64,000 bases of DNA. Origin: Forficula auricularia. Taxonomy: Eukaryota > Arthropoda > Insecta > Dermaptera > Forficulidae. The notes under the pieces are model-generated. The model was not told the origin of the DNA. It did not search any database and worked only from the letters and a program-made list of their open reading frames with translations. How positions within the stretch are numbered: position 1 is the first letter of the stretch; every line of letters begins with the position of its first letter. Where the stretch lies: positions 4,758,832 through 4,822,831 of the forward strand of contig JALMQS010000075.1 in assembly GCA_024734495.1 (NCBI GenBank). The letters run 5' to 3'. A program made the translations under genes and the position numbers. Of the stretch, positions 22,157 to 34,201 are shown piece after piece.

Positions 22157-24424
22157 ACTTTATCCAATGCAAAGCATGGGTAAAGTATTGCAATCGCTCT
22201 CGGGGCAAGCGTGGCTTCAAAGGGTCCTCAGGTAAAGACTACGGAACCCATGGACTCAATTAAAGTCACAAATTGTAGTATTCAATTAGGTTGAATTTTA
22301 GCACGTGACGGTTTTGCCAAAAATTACATGGGGTCTCGTCGTGAGGCCAAAAAGTGCCATTTTTTCATTTAGTGCGTGCGGATGGATGTATGTATGGATG
22401 GATGTATGTATGGATGTATGTATGGATGTATGTATGTTATCGTTTTTTTGGCCCACGATTTTTTCCACACCGTTGCACCGATTGAAATGAAATTGAAAAC
22501 CTAGCATTCTTTGAACAAAATGAAGCGCTGATTAGTTTTTGGTACATATCGACCCACAAACATTAGTACTTTATTTCAGTACTTTTTTAGTTTTTTCTAA
22601 ATATCTTGAAAATGACTTAACCAATTTTGATGAAATTTAATATCCTAATTAAGTACCTTGGGGACCATAAAAAAGGATAAATAAAGTTTTTAGTAAAATT
22701 ATATTTTAAAGTACTTTACTCTAGAGTAAGAGAGTACTTTTTTAATTTTTTAAATTCTTTAAAATTTATTCATTTGAACCTTTTAATATAGCTCATTTAG
22801 CCTTGCTTAAATAAGAATGGATAGGCTTCTCTCTGTGAAATGCTAAAAATTTGGGAGGAAATTTTATAAGTAACCATAGCAACTGCGTTGTTTTCTTATC
22901 CCTTACCTTTGCAGAAGACATAGAGGAATCGACTTTAAACCAAAAATAGCGATTGATTCTCATCAAATACTTGAGGAATAACCATTCTATATTGGATTTT
23001 TGACGTTTCGGTTTTTATTGGTGACCATTGCTGAAGACATAGAGGAATCGACTTTAAACCAAAAATAGCGATTGATTCTCATCAAATACTTGAGGAATAA
23101 CCATTCTATATTGGATTTTTGACGTTTCGGTTTTTATTGGTAACCATTGCTGAAGACATAGAGGAATCGACTTTAATCCAAAAATAGCGATTGATTCTCA
23201 TCTAGTACTTGAGGAATAACCATTCTATATTGGATTTTTGACGTTTCGGTTTTTATTGGTCACCATTTCTGAAGACATAGAGGAATCGACTTTAAACCAA
23301 AAATAGCGATTGAGTCTCATCAAATACTTGAGGAATAACCATTCTATATTGGATTTTTGACGTTTCGGTTTTTATTGGTAACCATTGCTGAAGACATAGA
23401 GGTATCGACTTTAAACCAAAAATAGCGATTGATTCTCATCTAGTACTTGAGGAATAACCATTCTATATTGGATTTTTGACGTTTCGGTTTTTATTGGTAA
23501 CCATTGCTGAAGACATGGAGGAATCGACTTAAAATCAAAAATAGCCATCGATTCTCATCTAATACTTGAGGAATAACAATTCTACATTAGGTTTTTGACG
23601 TTTCGATTATTATTGGTAACCATTGCTGAAGACATGGAGGAATCGACTTAAAATCAAAAATAACCATCGATTCTTATCTAATACTAGAGGAATAACCTTA
23701 TTGCATTCCATTTTTGATGTTTTGACTATTAATGGCAACCTCTACTGAAAACGTGGAAGAATAGACTTAAAATCAAAAAGACTAAAATCTTTTTTGGTAA
23801 ACAACTCAAGCTTGAGTTGTTTGCCATAAAAGAATTTAGTCTTTTTGATTTTAAGTCTACTCTTCCACGTTTTCAGTAGAGGTTGCTAGTCAAAACATCA
23901 AAAATGGAATGCAATAAGGTTATTCCTCTAGTATTAGATAAGAATCGATCGTTATTTTTGATTTTAAGTCGATTCGTCCATGCCTTCAGCAATGGTTACC
24001 AATAATAATCGAAACGTCAAAACCTAATGTAGAATTGTTATTCCTCAAGTATTAGATGAGAATCGATGGCTATCCTTGACTTTAAGTCGATTCCTCCATG
24101 TCTTCAGCAATGGTTACCAATAATAATCGAAACGTCAAAAACCTAATGTAGAATTGTTATTCCTCAAGTATTAGATGAGAATCGATGGCTATTTTTGATT
24201 TTAAGTCGATTCCTCCATGTCTTCAGCAATGGTTACAATAATAACCGAAATGTCAAAATCAAATGTAGAATGGTTATTCCTCAACTATTAAATGAGAATT
24301 ATTTTTGAATTAATGTCAATATGAACTACAAATTGCAAGTGATATCTGATTAATAATAAAGGAACAAACATATTAATATTTCAAATGAATTTGGATAAAG
24401 TTTAGCAACGATCCGTTGCAGTTT
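22157..24424 (+). mobile_element. HelA copy 3, complete Helentron-like fold-back element
   Basis: It has the same ends as the copy at 6891 and is almost identical to it over the first 750 bp apart from the microsatellite (ATGG/ATGT, 22381-22438). The array starts at 22914 with about 7.5 direct monomers of 119 bp, turns at AACTCAAGCTTGAGTT near 23816, and has about four inverted monomers to 24290. The 3' hairpin GCAACG-ATC-CGTTGC lies at 24405-24419. Minus-strand and plus-strand open frames over the microsatellite are by-products of the repeat. Confidence 0.9.
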
Positions 24425-24489
24425 ATTTTTATTTATATTCCCATTAATAAGTAAATAAAATTTTGGATTTAATAATACATTTTTTAATT

Positions 24490-24975
24490 TTTGTTAAGTG
24501 ACCAGCTTACTAATAAAACAAAATGAATTTATCTACATCCATTCGGGTACTTGAACCCATGAGAAATGACAGAAAAAATGTTTCTAATTAAAAAAAATTA
24601 AAAAGACTAATTAATAATGAAGATCAAACCTTCGAAATTATAGTCTCTAGCAAATAAATTATATGTATTATATAGATTATATCGCACTGCAGACGTTGAA
24701 TATCTATCGATTTTTCGAAATTTTGAGTTACCCCTATCAGATGGTATTTTATTCATCATGGATCATTAAAAAACTTTTATGAAGTATAATATGATTTAAT
24801 AGTGTTGCTCTAATAAGGTAACAAATACAATATTTTATTAAATTATTATTATATTATTATTATTATTAAATTATTTTTTAAAATCGTAATTTTTCCAGAT
24901 CCCCTATTACTTCATTGGGTATGCGATTCGTATAGTTTATTCTGATCAAGCAGAGGACAACCTCATTGATTTCTA
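24490..24975 (+). mobile_element. Family C element, diverged
   Basis: It shares with 40990-41165 the order GTATTTGA/ACTTGAACCCATGAG, AATGACAGAAAAAATGTTTC, TTTCTAATTAAAAA, GACT, AGATCAAACCTTCGAAA. At its right end is the dispersed motif GATCAAGCAGAGGACAACCT (24944-24963). The left terminus is not clear. It was copied next to the 3' end of HelA3. Confidence 0.45.
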
Positions 24976-25664
24976 CTTATCAGTATCGAATAATTTATGA
25001 GCAACACGCTTATAGTATTTATAATAATTAGATTTACTTTTGAAAATATAACAAAGTACACATATAGTAGGTAGGTACTTAATGGTCCTTTGATTAAATG
25101 AAAAGTTCAATGCCAAATGAAAATTTCTTAATTTCGACTCATCCATCTTAATTAAAAGATATTGTGAAGTGTATCATGCCAGCGGTTGTCTGTCTCTATT
25201 TAGTCAAAGCCGCAGTTCAATGGGATTCCATTTCTCTCGTATCCTTTCTAATTAGAATTGTAATACAATAACTGGTTTATTTTGTTTTCTCCAACAGCCT
25301 TGTAAGTCAGCATATTCTAAAAGGTGTATATTGTAAGAGAATATTTACTCTTTATCGCTGTATCAGGGAGAGTGAAAGGTGAACGGGATGGCAGAGATCG
25401 CTGACCGTTACTTATGCTTTTTGCATTCTTGAACAAAACCAATTTAATATATTGCAACTAGAAAATAAAACTTATGAAAAAAAAACTTTTTCAAGATGTG
25501 GTCTGCTGTCTTCGAAATTTTGTGGTTTTGTTATATTTATTACACCATTTTCCTTGTGGGAGGAATTTTACGTTGGGTGTTTTTTATTTACTTTAAAAAA
25601 CCAAAAGTTAACTTAGTTTGGATTAAAAAAATAAAACACGTTTCAGATGAGAAATAGAATAGAG

Positions 25665-26277
25665 CACGGGTGTCAACTCGAAGACCGCGATCGACTGGTC
25701 GATCACGGGACCATTTTTGGTCGATCACCTACCAGTTTCAACCTCCCGCACAATACACCTATCTATGGTAGTAGGGACTTAAATAGTTTATTTACATTTA
25801 TTTAATTTAATTTTTCAATGTTACTTTGTTAATTTTTATGTGGGTACTTCGTAAATTATTAATACACACATTTACTTTGTTAGCAATTTATTTGAATTAT
25901 CTTATTATATCTTATTATATTAAACGAGTTATTGTATATATATAGAATAGGTTTTTCGAAAACCGCTTCTAACGATTTCGCTAAAAAATTTGAGAACTTG
26001 TCAAGTCTCATGAGTTATTATTCCAGTATAAATTTTAATCCGATTGAAATAAAGGAAGGGGGTGTAAATTAGTCATGTCGCAAATAAATATTTTAATCGT
26101 TCATATCTCGTCTTAGGAAAATAGCAGAGCCTTAAAATTTGAAACTTAAACTTTAGAGGCAAAAAGTTACCGAGTATCGTTCGGTGCTCCAGGCACTTTG
26201 TATTATAAACCTGTCGATCTCCAAATACCTTGGTAAACAAAGGTAGTTCACGTATTACAAAATGTTGAGCACCCCTG
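25665..26277. mobile_element. Non-autonomous hAT-like element
   Basis: The left end CACGGGTGTCAACTC and the right end GTTGAGCACCCCTG are inverted (CAGGGGTGYTCAAC type). The flanking 8-mers GAATAGAG and GGATAGGG agree at six of eight positions, as expected for an old hAT target duplication. Near the left end is a small palindromic block, GCGATCGACTGGTCGATCAC. No transposase. Confidence 0.65.
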
Positions 26278-27560
26278 GGATAGGGCATTCAATCATTCAA
26301 AACTTGAAAACTTCAATGTAAACGAAAGCATAACTTCACAACTTGAACATCAATACTCTACTGCTGACATTCGATAAATACGCCCAGTGCAACCCATAGC
26401 AACCAATGTACTAAGACACGAAACGAAAATGCATTGAACTCAGCTGTATCTCAGTACTTAATAAAAATTGAAAACATGTTATATGGCATTTTTATTGCAA
26501 TTCGTCTATACTACCATCTCCTAAAATATTTACTATTCCTCCTGAAACACCCTGTATATATAGGTATATAATATGTTCATTTACATCAAACAGAAGACAA
26601 CCTCATTAATTTCTTTCTCTATAAGAAAATATATAATACTCTCTAACATTAAATAAAAAAATTCGAAAAATATGGTTCCTTAAAATAGGAATAAAAACCG
26701 ATTTAATCTGTTGATCCGTTTGTTTTGTAATTCATCGATGACAATTTGAGAACACATGTGAATAAAAGTGATTCAGAAGAGACTTCTGGGTTATTTAGAA
26801 AATAGATTTCTGTTTTTAAATTGAAATATAGGAGAGCAGTTGAGTGCCAATGGATGTTTTGATTCTTACTTGCCAAATACTTGAAATAGCATTTTACTTT
26901 CAATAAAAAGAATAAATTATTATTAAATGTAAACATAATAATCTTAGTTCTTTACTTATTTTAAAATAAATATTATATCACATTTTAATTTGCCGATATT
27001 AATTTTGGATCTAAAACAAAACTTGGTCTTCATTGATTTTATAATACATAAAATCCCGATTAAAATATGTCATCAATAATAACATAAAAATCCAGCTCTT
27101 ATATCCATCATAAGATTTTCACGTTTATTTTAATTTCAATTGGAAAGAAAATAATTATATTTTGACCTTCAAATTTGCCAATTCTCCCTTATGAAAATTG
27201 TGAATCCCCTGATCTGAACATTTTAACCTGCACATGGCTTTCTTTCGCTACCATGTAATAATAACAAACCGACATTAAAATAAAAAAATAACAGTGATTT
27301 TAAAAAGTAAATAATCATGTGTTGCGAAAAAATAGTAACCAAATAGCACGTTATTTGTACACGTCTACATATTGTCTTTCCTTTCAAATTTCCTCAGGTC
27401 GTTACATGATTAGGTATGTGTATGTTTTGTTCTTCGTTTCCATCATTTAATTATCCATTCATCAGAATGTACAACTCCAGGTTGAATTAAAAAAAAAATT
27501 CAGAATTTTTTCAAGCCTTTTTGAGAAATTTCTAAATAATCTCGTCAAGTACGAGACGGA
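26278..27560. other. AT-rich stretch with a mariner-type end
   Basis: AAACACCCTGTATATA at 26545-26562 looks like the right end of a Tc1/mariner MITE, but no matching left end was found. The dispersed 25-bp motif follows at 26584-26613. The remainder, including an open frame at 26703-26936 (-), shows nothing recognisable. Confidence 0.3.
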
Positions 27561-28078
27561 CTCGCATAGCGAGGGTTTCTGTCCCTTATATTTACCACTA
27601 TACATGAGATCATAAATTCGTTCTTTTTAGTCTTTAATAAGTAGAGAATGAGGGAATTAGCGGCATTTTTAATTCAAACCATTTCTAAGCGCTGACTGGT
27701 ACAAAAATCACCAAAAAACTGCCTACTTTGAATTTCTCTCACACTGTTATTTTAATTACAAATATATTTTCCAAAATTAAGCTTAATTCTACTAAAAAAA
27801 ATCTGTACAGAGATAACTCACAACTAAAAAATATTTTACCCTACAAAATACATCCATCTTCAAAATAATTTGATTAAAAATTTAATATAATTTTTATTTC
27901 AGGGAAAATGTATACAAATAACGTGTAAATTTAACATTTCTATCTTATTTAAATTACGAGATCAAAAAAATACTTTTAAAGACAGATGACCGGTGTGAGA
28001 GACAGTCATTGTATCGACTCTAATAGGGTCTACATATATGCTATTATTATTATATTCCTTTTGTACAGAACCCTAAAA
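27561..28078. mobile_element. Possible MITE with AGGGTT(C/T)CTGT-type inverted ends
   Basis: GAGGGTTTCTGTCCC at about 27567 and GTACAGAACCCTAAAAA at 28062-28078 are imperfect inverted ends. The right-end text is familiar from other insect repeats. Target duplications could not be fixed. Confidence 0.3.
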
Positions 28079-28485
28079 ACTAAAAAAAAAAAAGTACATG
28101 AATAAATTACTCTTAAAAATTTAGATTATAATCTTATGTTAAAGTCATATAGGTAAATGGTCACATCACATTATTTATTTTATAATCAAATAAATTTAAT
28201 AGTCTTCGTAAGATAGTAATCAGTGCAGAATACAAATAGAAATTGGCCTCAATTGAAACTGATCTCTAGTTAGATATCATTGGCGATTCGTTAATTAAGA
28301 TCAAATGTCGGTTTTGTTGACTTTTCGACTCCTTTCATAAATATCCTTTTCCATTAGGATTAGGCTATCACGAAATTACCACCTGATTCGGATATACTAT
28401 TAAAATAACTTGAAAAAATAGCGAAGAATAGAATGTGAACTTTTTGTCCGAATGCAAATGACCCTGTGGTCTCCGGGTCCATGAG

Positions 28486-28845
28486 TCATTTGCAGAGAGG
28501 GAAAAGACCTCCGGCATCAGGTGGCTTCTTCTGTAAGAGCTGCGGCGTCGCCAGGTATTTGCCGCGTTGCCAAGTCTTTTCGGAACCCAATGTCTTGGTG
28601 CATTCCTTGGTCATTGCCTCACCAACGACCGAACTGCCCCCCTAGGAAGGTAAATGTTGTTCCATTTTGACCCGCCCTTCTCCCCTCCCAAAACATTGTG
28701 TCAAATTCCACTTTTTCTGCCCTAGGTCAATATTCAATAGACGAAAGGGATTTCTTGTAAGGTGAGCCATATCTCTCGAAGCGACACCTGTAATATGGTA
28801 GCCAAGTCCTTTTGTTATCTCTCTTCTCAAGATTTTTTTTCTTTC
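28486..28845 (-). pseudogene. Coding-like remnant with one in-frame TAG
   Basis: On the minus strand one frame runs through about 120 codons. The first part contains GLGYHITGVASRDMAHLTR and LNIDLGQKKWNLTQCFG and ends at TAG (28642-28644). The same frame resumes at once with GGSSVVGEAMTKECTKTLGS, KTWQRGKYLATPQLLQKKP and PDAGGLFPLCK, then TGA. The second part is GC-rich with GC-rich third positions. CTTCCTAG just before the second part could also be a splice acceptor, which would make it a last exon instead. I do not recognise the family. Confidence 0.35.
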
Positions 28846-29359
28846 ACTTTATTTTGCGGAATTTTCCTTATGATGATGATTCTAGAAAGAAAAAAAAATA
28901 TCAAGGTCTTAAGATAAAATTTTATTAGATAATTGAGGAAGAAAAAAAAACCTGTCTGCGAAAATTTGGAAATTTTTAACGTCATTTTCCTTTCAAAAGA
29001 AAAATATGTTTGAGTAGTTTTTTTTTCTCATACATTATTTTGATTAAAATCTTAGTCAGTGCAAATTATGATCTCGCGCCCCTACATTCGAGGCCTGCAT
29101 CTCCACTCCCTAAAAAATACACTAATCTGCTTTACTAAAACTTTCATTGTTTTATGACAAACCAAGTTTCAAAACATCGTACCCTCTGATGAGATTTGCT
29201 CATTAAAACTGTGCAATATATGGAGTTTCATCCGAAATTTTTCTTTCGATAGAGAAAATAATGATAACATTTCATCATTCGCGTCCATATTTTATTAAAT
29301 ATTTTAAAATCGCAGGGAGGTGGACAAAAAATCAAACAACAGAGTTAGTTATTCAATTT

Positions 29360-29399
29360 GCCAGACGTTTCGTCACTTTATTGAGACTTCATCAGTGGC
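29360..29399 (-). ncRNA. Hammerhead-ribozyme-like motif with minimal stem III
   Basis: On the minus strand: GCCA (stem I), CTGATGA, A, GTCTC-AATAAA-GTGAC (stem II, one U-U mismatch), GAAA, CGTC, TGGC (stem I partner of GCCA). The order and the conserved residues of the core, GAAA, a U before C at the cleavage position and a closed stem I all fit a type I hammerhead. Stem III is reduced to the self-complementary ACGT, as in small variants reported to act as dimers. The extra A between CTGATGA and stem II departs from the canonical core, so activity is uncertain. Confidence 0.45.
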
Positions 29400-29502
29400 T
29401 CATTCAATATAACTCTTTGTCAAAAATCTCTCAACTATAAGACAGCCAGTAACGAACATTGTCCATTAAAACACAATTCACACAAAGAGTTATATTGAAT
29501 GA

Positions 29503-29542
29503 GCCACTGATGAAGTCTCAATAAAGTGACGAGGCGTCTGGT
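29503..29542 (+). ncRNA. Second, damaged hammerhead-like motif (right arm)
   Basis: The same motif as in the left arm, but GAAACGTC is GAGGCGTC and the stem I partner ends GGT instead of GGC (still a wobble pair). Loss of the invariant GAAA would inactivate a hammerhead. Confidence 0.35.
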
Positions 29543-29606
29543 AAATTGAATAACTAACTCTGTTCTTTGATTTTTTGTCCATTTCCCTGCGATTTTAAAA
29601 TATTTA

Positions 29607-30961
29607 ATAATGATAACTTTTTAAGGTGTTACAAACTAACTTTTCTGGCTTGCAACTAAACATACTAAGGATATTGTTAATATTTTGTTAAATTTAAATT
29701 TTGCAAACATTCTATATTACAGGATTCTAGAAACTCTCTTGTTTCTTTAAACATTCTATATTACAGGATTCTAGAAACTCCCTTGTTTCTTTATTACAGA
29801 GAAGACGAGAGCTCTCTCTTGATATGTTACCAAGCATATCTAATAACACCTTTGATAGGATTTTATTAAATTATTGTTTGGTAAAATTATTTTAAAAAGG
29901 TAGACTGAAATTTAAAAAAATGTCATTTTTTTAAAGATTTGAAAAATTCTTTATTACTAAAATGAATAAATTAAAATTCAAAGCCTGTGAGTGAGCTCCC
30001 AGGATAAAGCAAAATCACTGGTGTTATGGCGATTCTACGAATACTAAAAGAAGCTAAAACATGGCGAAAAATCCCCAGCTTATCCATTTAAAATTGTATG
30101 CCAAATGATAGTCGGTTACAACGATCCAAGGGGACCACTAAGAATTTAATTTTTTCGAAATTTTTCATCTGGAAGCTCTAAGTCCCAAAATCAAATCAGT
30201 TTCCTTAAAACGAGGATGTACCTAAACATTTTGAAAGGAAAATGAACTTCCTAGAGTAGTAATAACTTTCTAGAGTCAATCGCGGGTATCTGGATCCAGA
30301 CAAAGACAGAAAAAATATGATTAAAAAGTAATTTTTTCCACTTTTTAACGTAAATATGTATAAGGAAAAAAATAATAATACCTACAAATTTTTCAGGAAA
30401 TTCATTTCACCTGTAACGCAGGTGACGAGGCTTTCATGAAATGAACATTAAATTATGTTGTTGGTAAATACTAAATAGTAATAATGATGACTAAAGAATT
30501 CCACAGTAGCAGGCACAAGTAAGTATCCTTGATCGCTACTTGAGGGACATTTAAAATGCAGGACAGCGATCCTTATGGAACCTTCAACCAAATGTTAATC
30601 CACGACTAGACTAGATAACGAACTCGGATGCCTTCATCCTCTCTAGTCAGTAACTTACTAGCACGTCTAGCAGAGAACCATTGTATAAAATTATTTCTCC
30701 TTGAAACGATCATCAAAATAGTGTTCACCCGAAACATTTATTTTACCTACTGGTGTGTTTTTAAGCCAAAAGTTAACAGATTTTAAATATATCAACCACT
30801 AATTTTATTTATTTATTTTTGTGCATTCGAATGCAAGAAGGGAAAAGATACAGCACCTAATAGGTCTTAAACTGATTAGGTACTACACCAAAAGAACCCC
30901 CATAAACTCTCTCTGTCTCCTCGTTTTCCCTAAACAAAAAGTTTTTACTTAGTGAGAAATA
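29607..30961. other. AT-rich stretch; nothing recognised
   Basis: A 35-bp direct repeat (AACATTCTATATTACAGGATT...) occurs twice at about 29708-29790. Otherwise no coding bias or matches. Confidence 0.3.
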
Positions 30962-31050
30962 ACCCCTGTGGACCGGAGTTAGAATTAGTCCCCTGCTTGT
31001 CGTAAGAGGCGACTAAAATGGGTTTAACGTGAGGTTCACTTCCCATTTCG
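30962..31050 (+). other. GC-richer retroposon-like block
   Basis: The text ACCGGAGTTAGAATTAGTCC then CCTGCTTGTCGTAAGAGGCG and ACTAAAATGGG is a block I associate with leaders or ends of arthropod LINE/SINE copies (memory only). No coding continuation follows. Confidence 0.3.
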
Positions 31051-31287
31051 TAAAAAGATATACATGCTTCAAGATCCCAATATAACTTAAAAATCCAATA
31101 CTCAATTGTTTTTGTGCTTTCACCAATTTGTTCCCTGTCACCTGTTCAAACTCGATATTGGACAATCTCATAGAGAAGTGAGAAATACAAGATAAAAAAG
31201 TACTGAAGTTATAGAGAATTCATTCCCCTTCACCCGTCTCTGAATAAATTCTGACTACGACATTGAATATTAACTAGTCCTTCAATA

Positions 31288-31345
31288 GTCAGGTTGGCTG
31301 AGACATCCTGCAGCAGGAGACTCTAGTTCAAAGCCCACTCACTGC
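31288..31345 (+). other. tRNA-Leu-like fragment, possible SINE head
   Basis: GTCAGGTTGGCTGAG resembles the 5' part and A box of tRNA-Leu. TAGTTCAAAGCCCACT resembles a B box with its flank, but only about 20 bases separate them, so the anticodon and variable arms are missing. A unique body of about 120 bp follows up to the dispersed motif at 31468. Confidence 0.3.
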
Positions 31346-31467
31346 AAAAGTTTATCCTGCTATAATTATGTCTTCATCCCAAGGAGCAGTAGCTAGTGGG
31401 GTTTGGCCAAAAACCCACTCTGTGCTAAGTTACAGTTTACTAGCTCAATCCTTTAGCTGAGAAAAAA

Positions 31468-32417
31468 GAGGTTGTCCTCTATTTGATGAAAATAAAAAAT
31501 ATATAAATATTAATACGTATATATCTATTAGGATGGTCCTTATTTTTGGTATTTTCGAATTTTTATACTGTCAGAGGCTCATATGGTTCGAAATGAATAA
31601 AAAAAAAAATATCCCGCAAGTTTCAAGTCTCTATCTCAATTTTAACCTGTGTCTCACAGCGATTCAAGTTTCCCATCTAAATAACATGGGGCTTTTGGCT
31701 TTGAATTCGAATTTTTACGCTGACAGAGGCTCACATGGTTTGAAATAAATAAAAAAATATCGTGCAAGTTTCAAGTCTCTATATCAATTGTAATCTGTGC
31801 TGCACAGCGATGCAAATTTTCTATCTAAATAAGATGGGGTTTTTGACATTGAACGATCAATTTTTTATTCCGGCCAAAGTAATAATTCAAAAAATTTGAA
31901 ACTTTATAAACCTTATCCTTATAATAGTAGCCTCTAATAATAGTAGCCCCTCAGAATTTTTACAGATTTTTAGCTATTATAATTTTGATGTCTATAATAT
32001 ACTAACGCTAAGATATAACAGTATTTTATCTAGCTGAAACTCCAAAATTATAATAGCTAAAAATGTATAAAAATTCTGAATGATAGCTAGTATTATGAGA
32101 ATAAAGTCTACAGAGTTTAAAATTTTTTGAACTATTACTTTGGCCGGAATAAAAAATTGATCGTTCAATGCCAAAGGCTCCATCTTGTTTAGATGGGAAA
32201 TTTGCTTCGCTGTGCGGCACAGATTGGAATTGAGATAGAGACTTGAAACTTGCGCGATATTTTTTTTATTTATTTCGAACCATGTGAGCCTCTGTCAGCT
32301 TAAAAATTTGAAAATATCTAAAATAAGGTCCACACTAATATTTATTATATATGTGTAATATATATAATTTATTTGTTTGATATATAGTATTTACATTAAG
32401 CAGAGGACAACCTCATT
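31468..32417. mobile_element. Large fold-back element bounded by inverted family C ends
   Basis: The outer ends are GAGGTTGTCCTCTATTTGAT (31468) and CAGAGGACAACCTC (32401), in inverted orientation. Inside, a unit of about 165 bp with GACAGAGGCTCACATGGTT and GCAAGTTTCAAGTCTC is present twice in direct order (31530-31695 and 31696-31850) and once inverted (32166-32335). Inner arms with ATTCCGGCCAAAGTAATA pair as well. The frames at 31533-31748 and 31992-32220 lie in these repeats and are not genes. Confidence 0.75.
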
Positions 32418-33646
32418 TATCAAGTGTCATGAGTTATTAGTTGTGTCAAATTTTTAATCCGATTGAAATAAAGGAAGGGGGTGTAAAGTAGGAGTGTCGC
32501 GGCGCGAAAAATCTTTCATGTAAATGTCCACTTCCGGTTTTCAAATTTCAACCAAAAAGCTTGCTGTACTCCTAGCCTATATCGAGCTTAAGTTTCGAAT
32601 TTCGAAAATGTGAAAGTCGTGTGGTGAACACACCAGTTGATTTTGATTTGGCAGCAAACGGCTTGAGATAGAAAACTGACATCCTGCAGAAATATTATTG
32701 TGTTTATTTTATCTGAAACTTTTCCTAAATGCCAAATTTTATCATATTAGCTACTGTTTGCCTGCTCCCCAAATAACTATTTGATTTTCCTGCATTTTTC
32801 AACCAGAATTTCTAAAACTAGAAATCTCAAAATCAAATTAAAAAAAAAGAGAAAAAAAAAGACATTTTGGCACCATAACAAACTTTTTACGACCTTCTCC
32901 TCTTTAAGGATATTGTGGGCACCCAAACAGACAAACACAAAAACTGACAAATAAGTATTCACCAAAATAAATTTCCATTATTTTTTAGACGAATTAGGAA
33001 AAAATAAAATAAATTTTTTTTGAGTGGATTCAATGTACCCCGGTGAATTAGTTGCAAATTAATAGAAAAAAATCTTTAGAATAGGTACAACAGTAGATTA
33101 CGAAAAATAAATTCAGTTTAATAAATCAATTCTAACAAAAATCTTTTATTAGGTCAACTATCAAAAAAATAAATAGAAAACTGAGAAGTTGGCTTGAGAT
33201 AGTCATCGATGGTTCACTGATTGAAAGTTGTGGGTTTTTCCTAACACTCGATGATTTAATACATAAGATAGATTATATTACATTTTCAGCTTAAAAAGAA
33301 CTGAATGAATAAGTAACTTGAGAATCTACCTGTCCAATAAAGAAATGAGCGAACTTTTACAACAAAAATACAACACAGCACCGCATTCCTTTCTAAAAGA
33401 AAAATTATTTGTATATTATCAGAAAATTAATCTTCCTTAGTTTTATCATTAGTATAAGTTATACACGTTTTGCCATTAATCTAGCTAGTCGCATCTGATT
33501 TGCTTATTTGTTTTAACAACAACAAATCATGATAAGTGTCGATTGCAAAAAATTAAAGTGGACATCTACATGCTTTAAGTGAAACCTCTCCCTATAATAT
33601 AGTAACAACATGTTTATTTTTGTCAAATTCTTATATTAGCTTAGAG
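32418..33646. other. AT-rich stretch with a block shared with the hAT elements
   Basis: 32405-32640 repeats text found in the hAT-like elements at 25665 and 47389 (ATCAAGTGTCATGAGTTA, CCGATTGAAATAAAGGAAGG, GTGTCGC), so it is probably a fragment of the same family. The remainder shows nothing recognised. Confidence 0.4.
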
Positions 33647-33990
33647 CAGTGATTTCCAACCTTTTCAGTTTTGTCACCCCTATAACCAAGCAAGCCATGT
33701 GCTTTACCTCTTGTTAAAAAAATACGAGAAAATAAAACTAAAATGTTATTAGGATTATTGATTACCATTTTTTTCTTCTTAAAATTCTCATTGTTCTTTC
33801 AGTTTCGATTTGTAGAACTTTGATGCTGTAATTACTATTTAAATATGAAAATTAGCTAAACTTATCACAATAAAAACAAATATACCTTGAGAACTAAAAA
33901 AGTTTTCTTAGCTACTTTATTAAATAGTTACCCCTTTCAAATAGCTATTATACCCCATGTAGATAATTACGGTTAGGTTAGGAACAGCGG
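33647..33990. mobile_element. hAT-type MITE with perfect 8-bp target duplication
   Basis: It starts CAGTGATTTCCAACCTTTT and ends GGTTAGGTTAGGAACAGCGG. The 8-mer GCTTAGAG lies directly outside both ends (33639-33646 and 33991-33998). The TIR is imperfect (about 9 of 15). Non-coding, 344 bp. Confidence 0.8.
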
Positions 33991-34201
33991 GCTTAGAGGA
34001 ATAAGGATTATTTTTAGCTTTATTTAACACAGTTTTATTAACTGATGTTCATATTGTTCACATTTAAAAATAATGAATGGGCTAATGAAAACTGAAATAC
34101 TAAATTGTAGAATAATTGAAGAAAAAAACTTTTTCAGGATATGAAACGCTCTCTTAAAATTTTGGATATTTTAAAATTTTTCGTCAGCGAACAGTCTTAA
34201 C

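Larger units (their letters stand above)
29302..29606. mobile_element. Fold-back element with hammerhead-like motif in both arms
   Basis: Arms 29302-29417 and 29487-29606 are inverted copies (outer end TTTAAAATCGCAGGGA, inner end GAGTTATATTGAATGAGCC) around a 70-bp spacer. Both arms contain CTGATGAAGTCTCAATAAAG. The arms differ mainly in GAAACGT (left) versus GAGGCGT (right). Confidence 0.85.

Noticed and set aside
22298..22507. Open frames with HTSIHTSIHTS or MDVCMDVCM repeats
   Set aside because: Translations of the ATGT/ATGG microsatellite in HelA.
25681..25740. GATCGACTGGTCGATCAC block as an operator or protein-binding site
   Set aside because: It lies just inside the TIR of a hAT-like element and is more simply part of that repeat.
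31288..31345. Functional tRNA-Leu gene
   Set aside because: A- and B-box-like parts are only about 20 bases apart, so no anticodon arm can be present.
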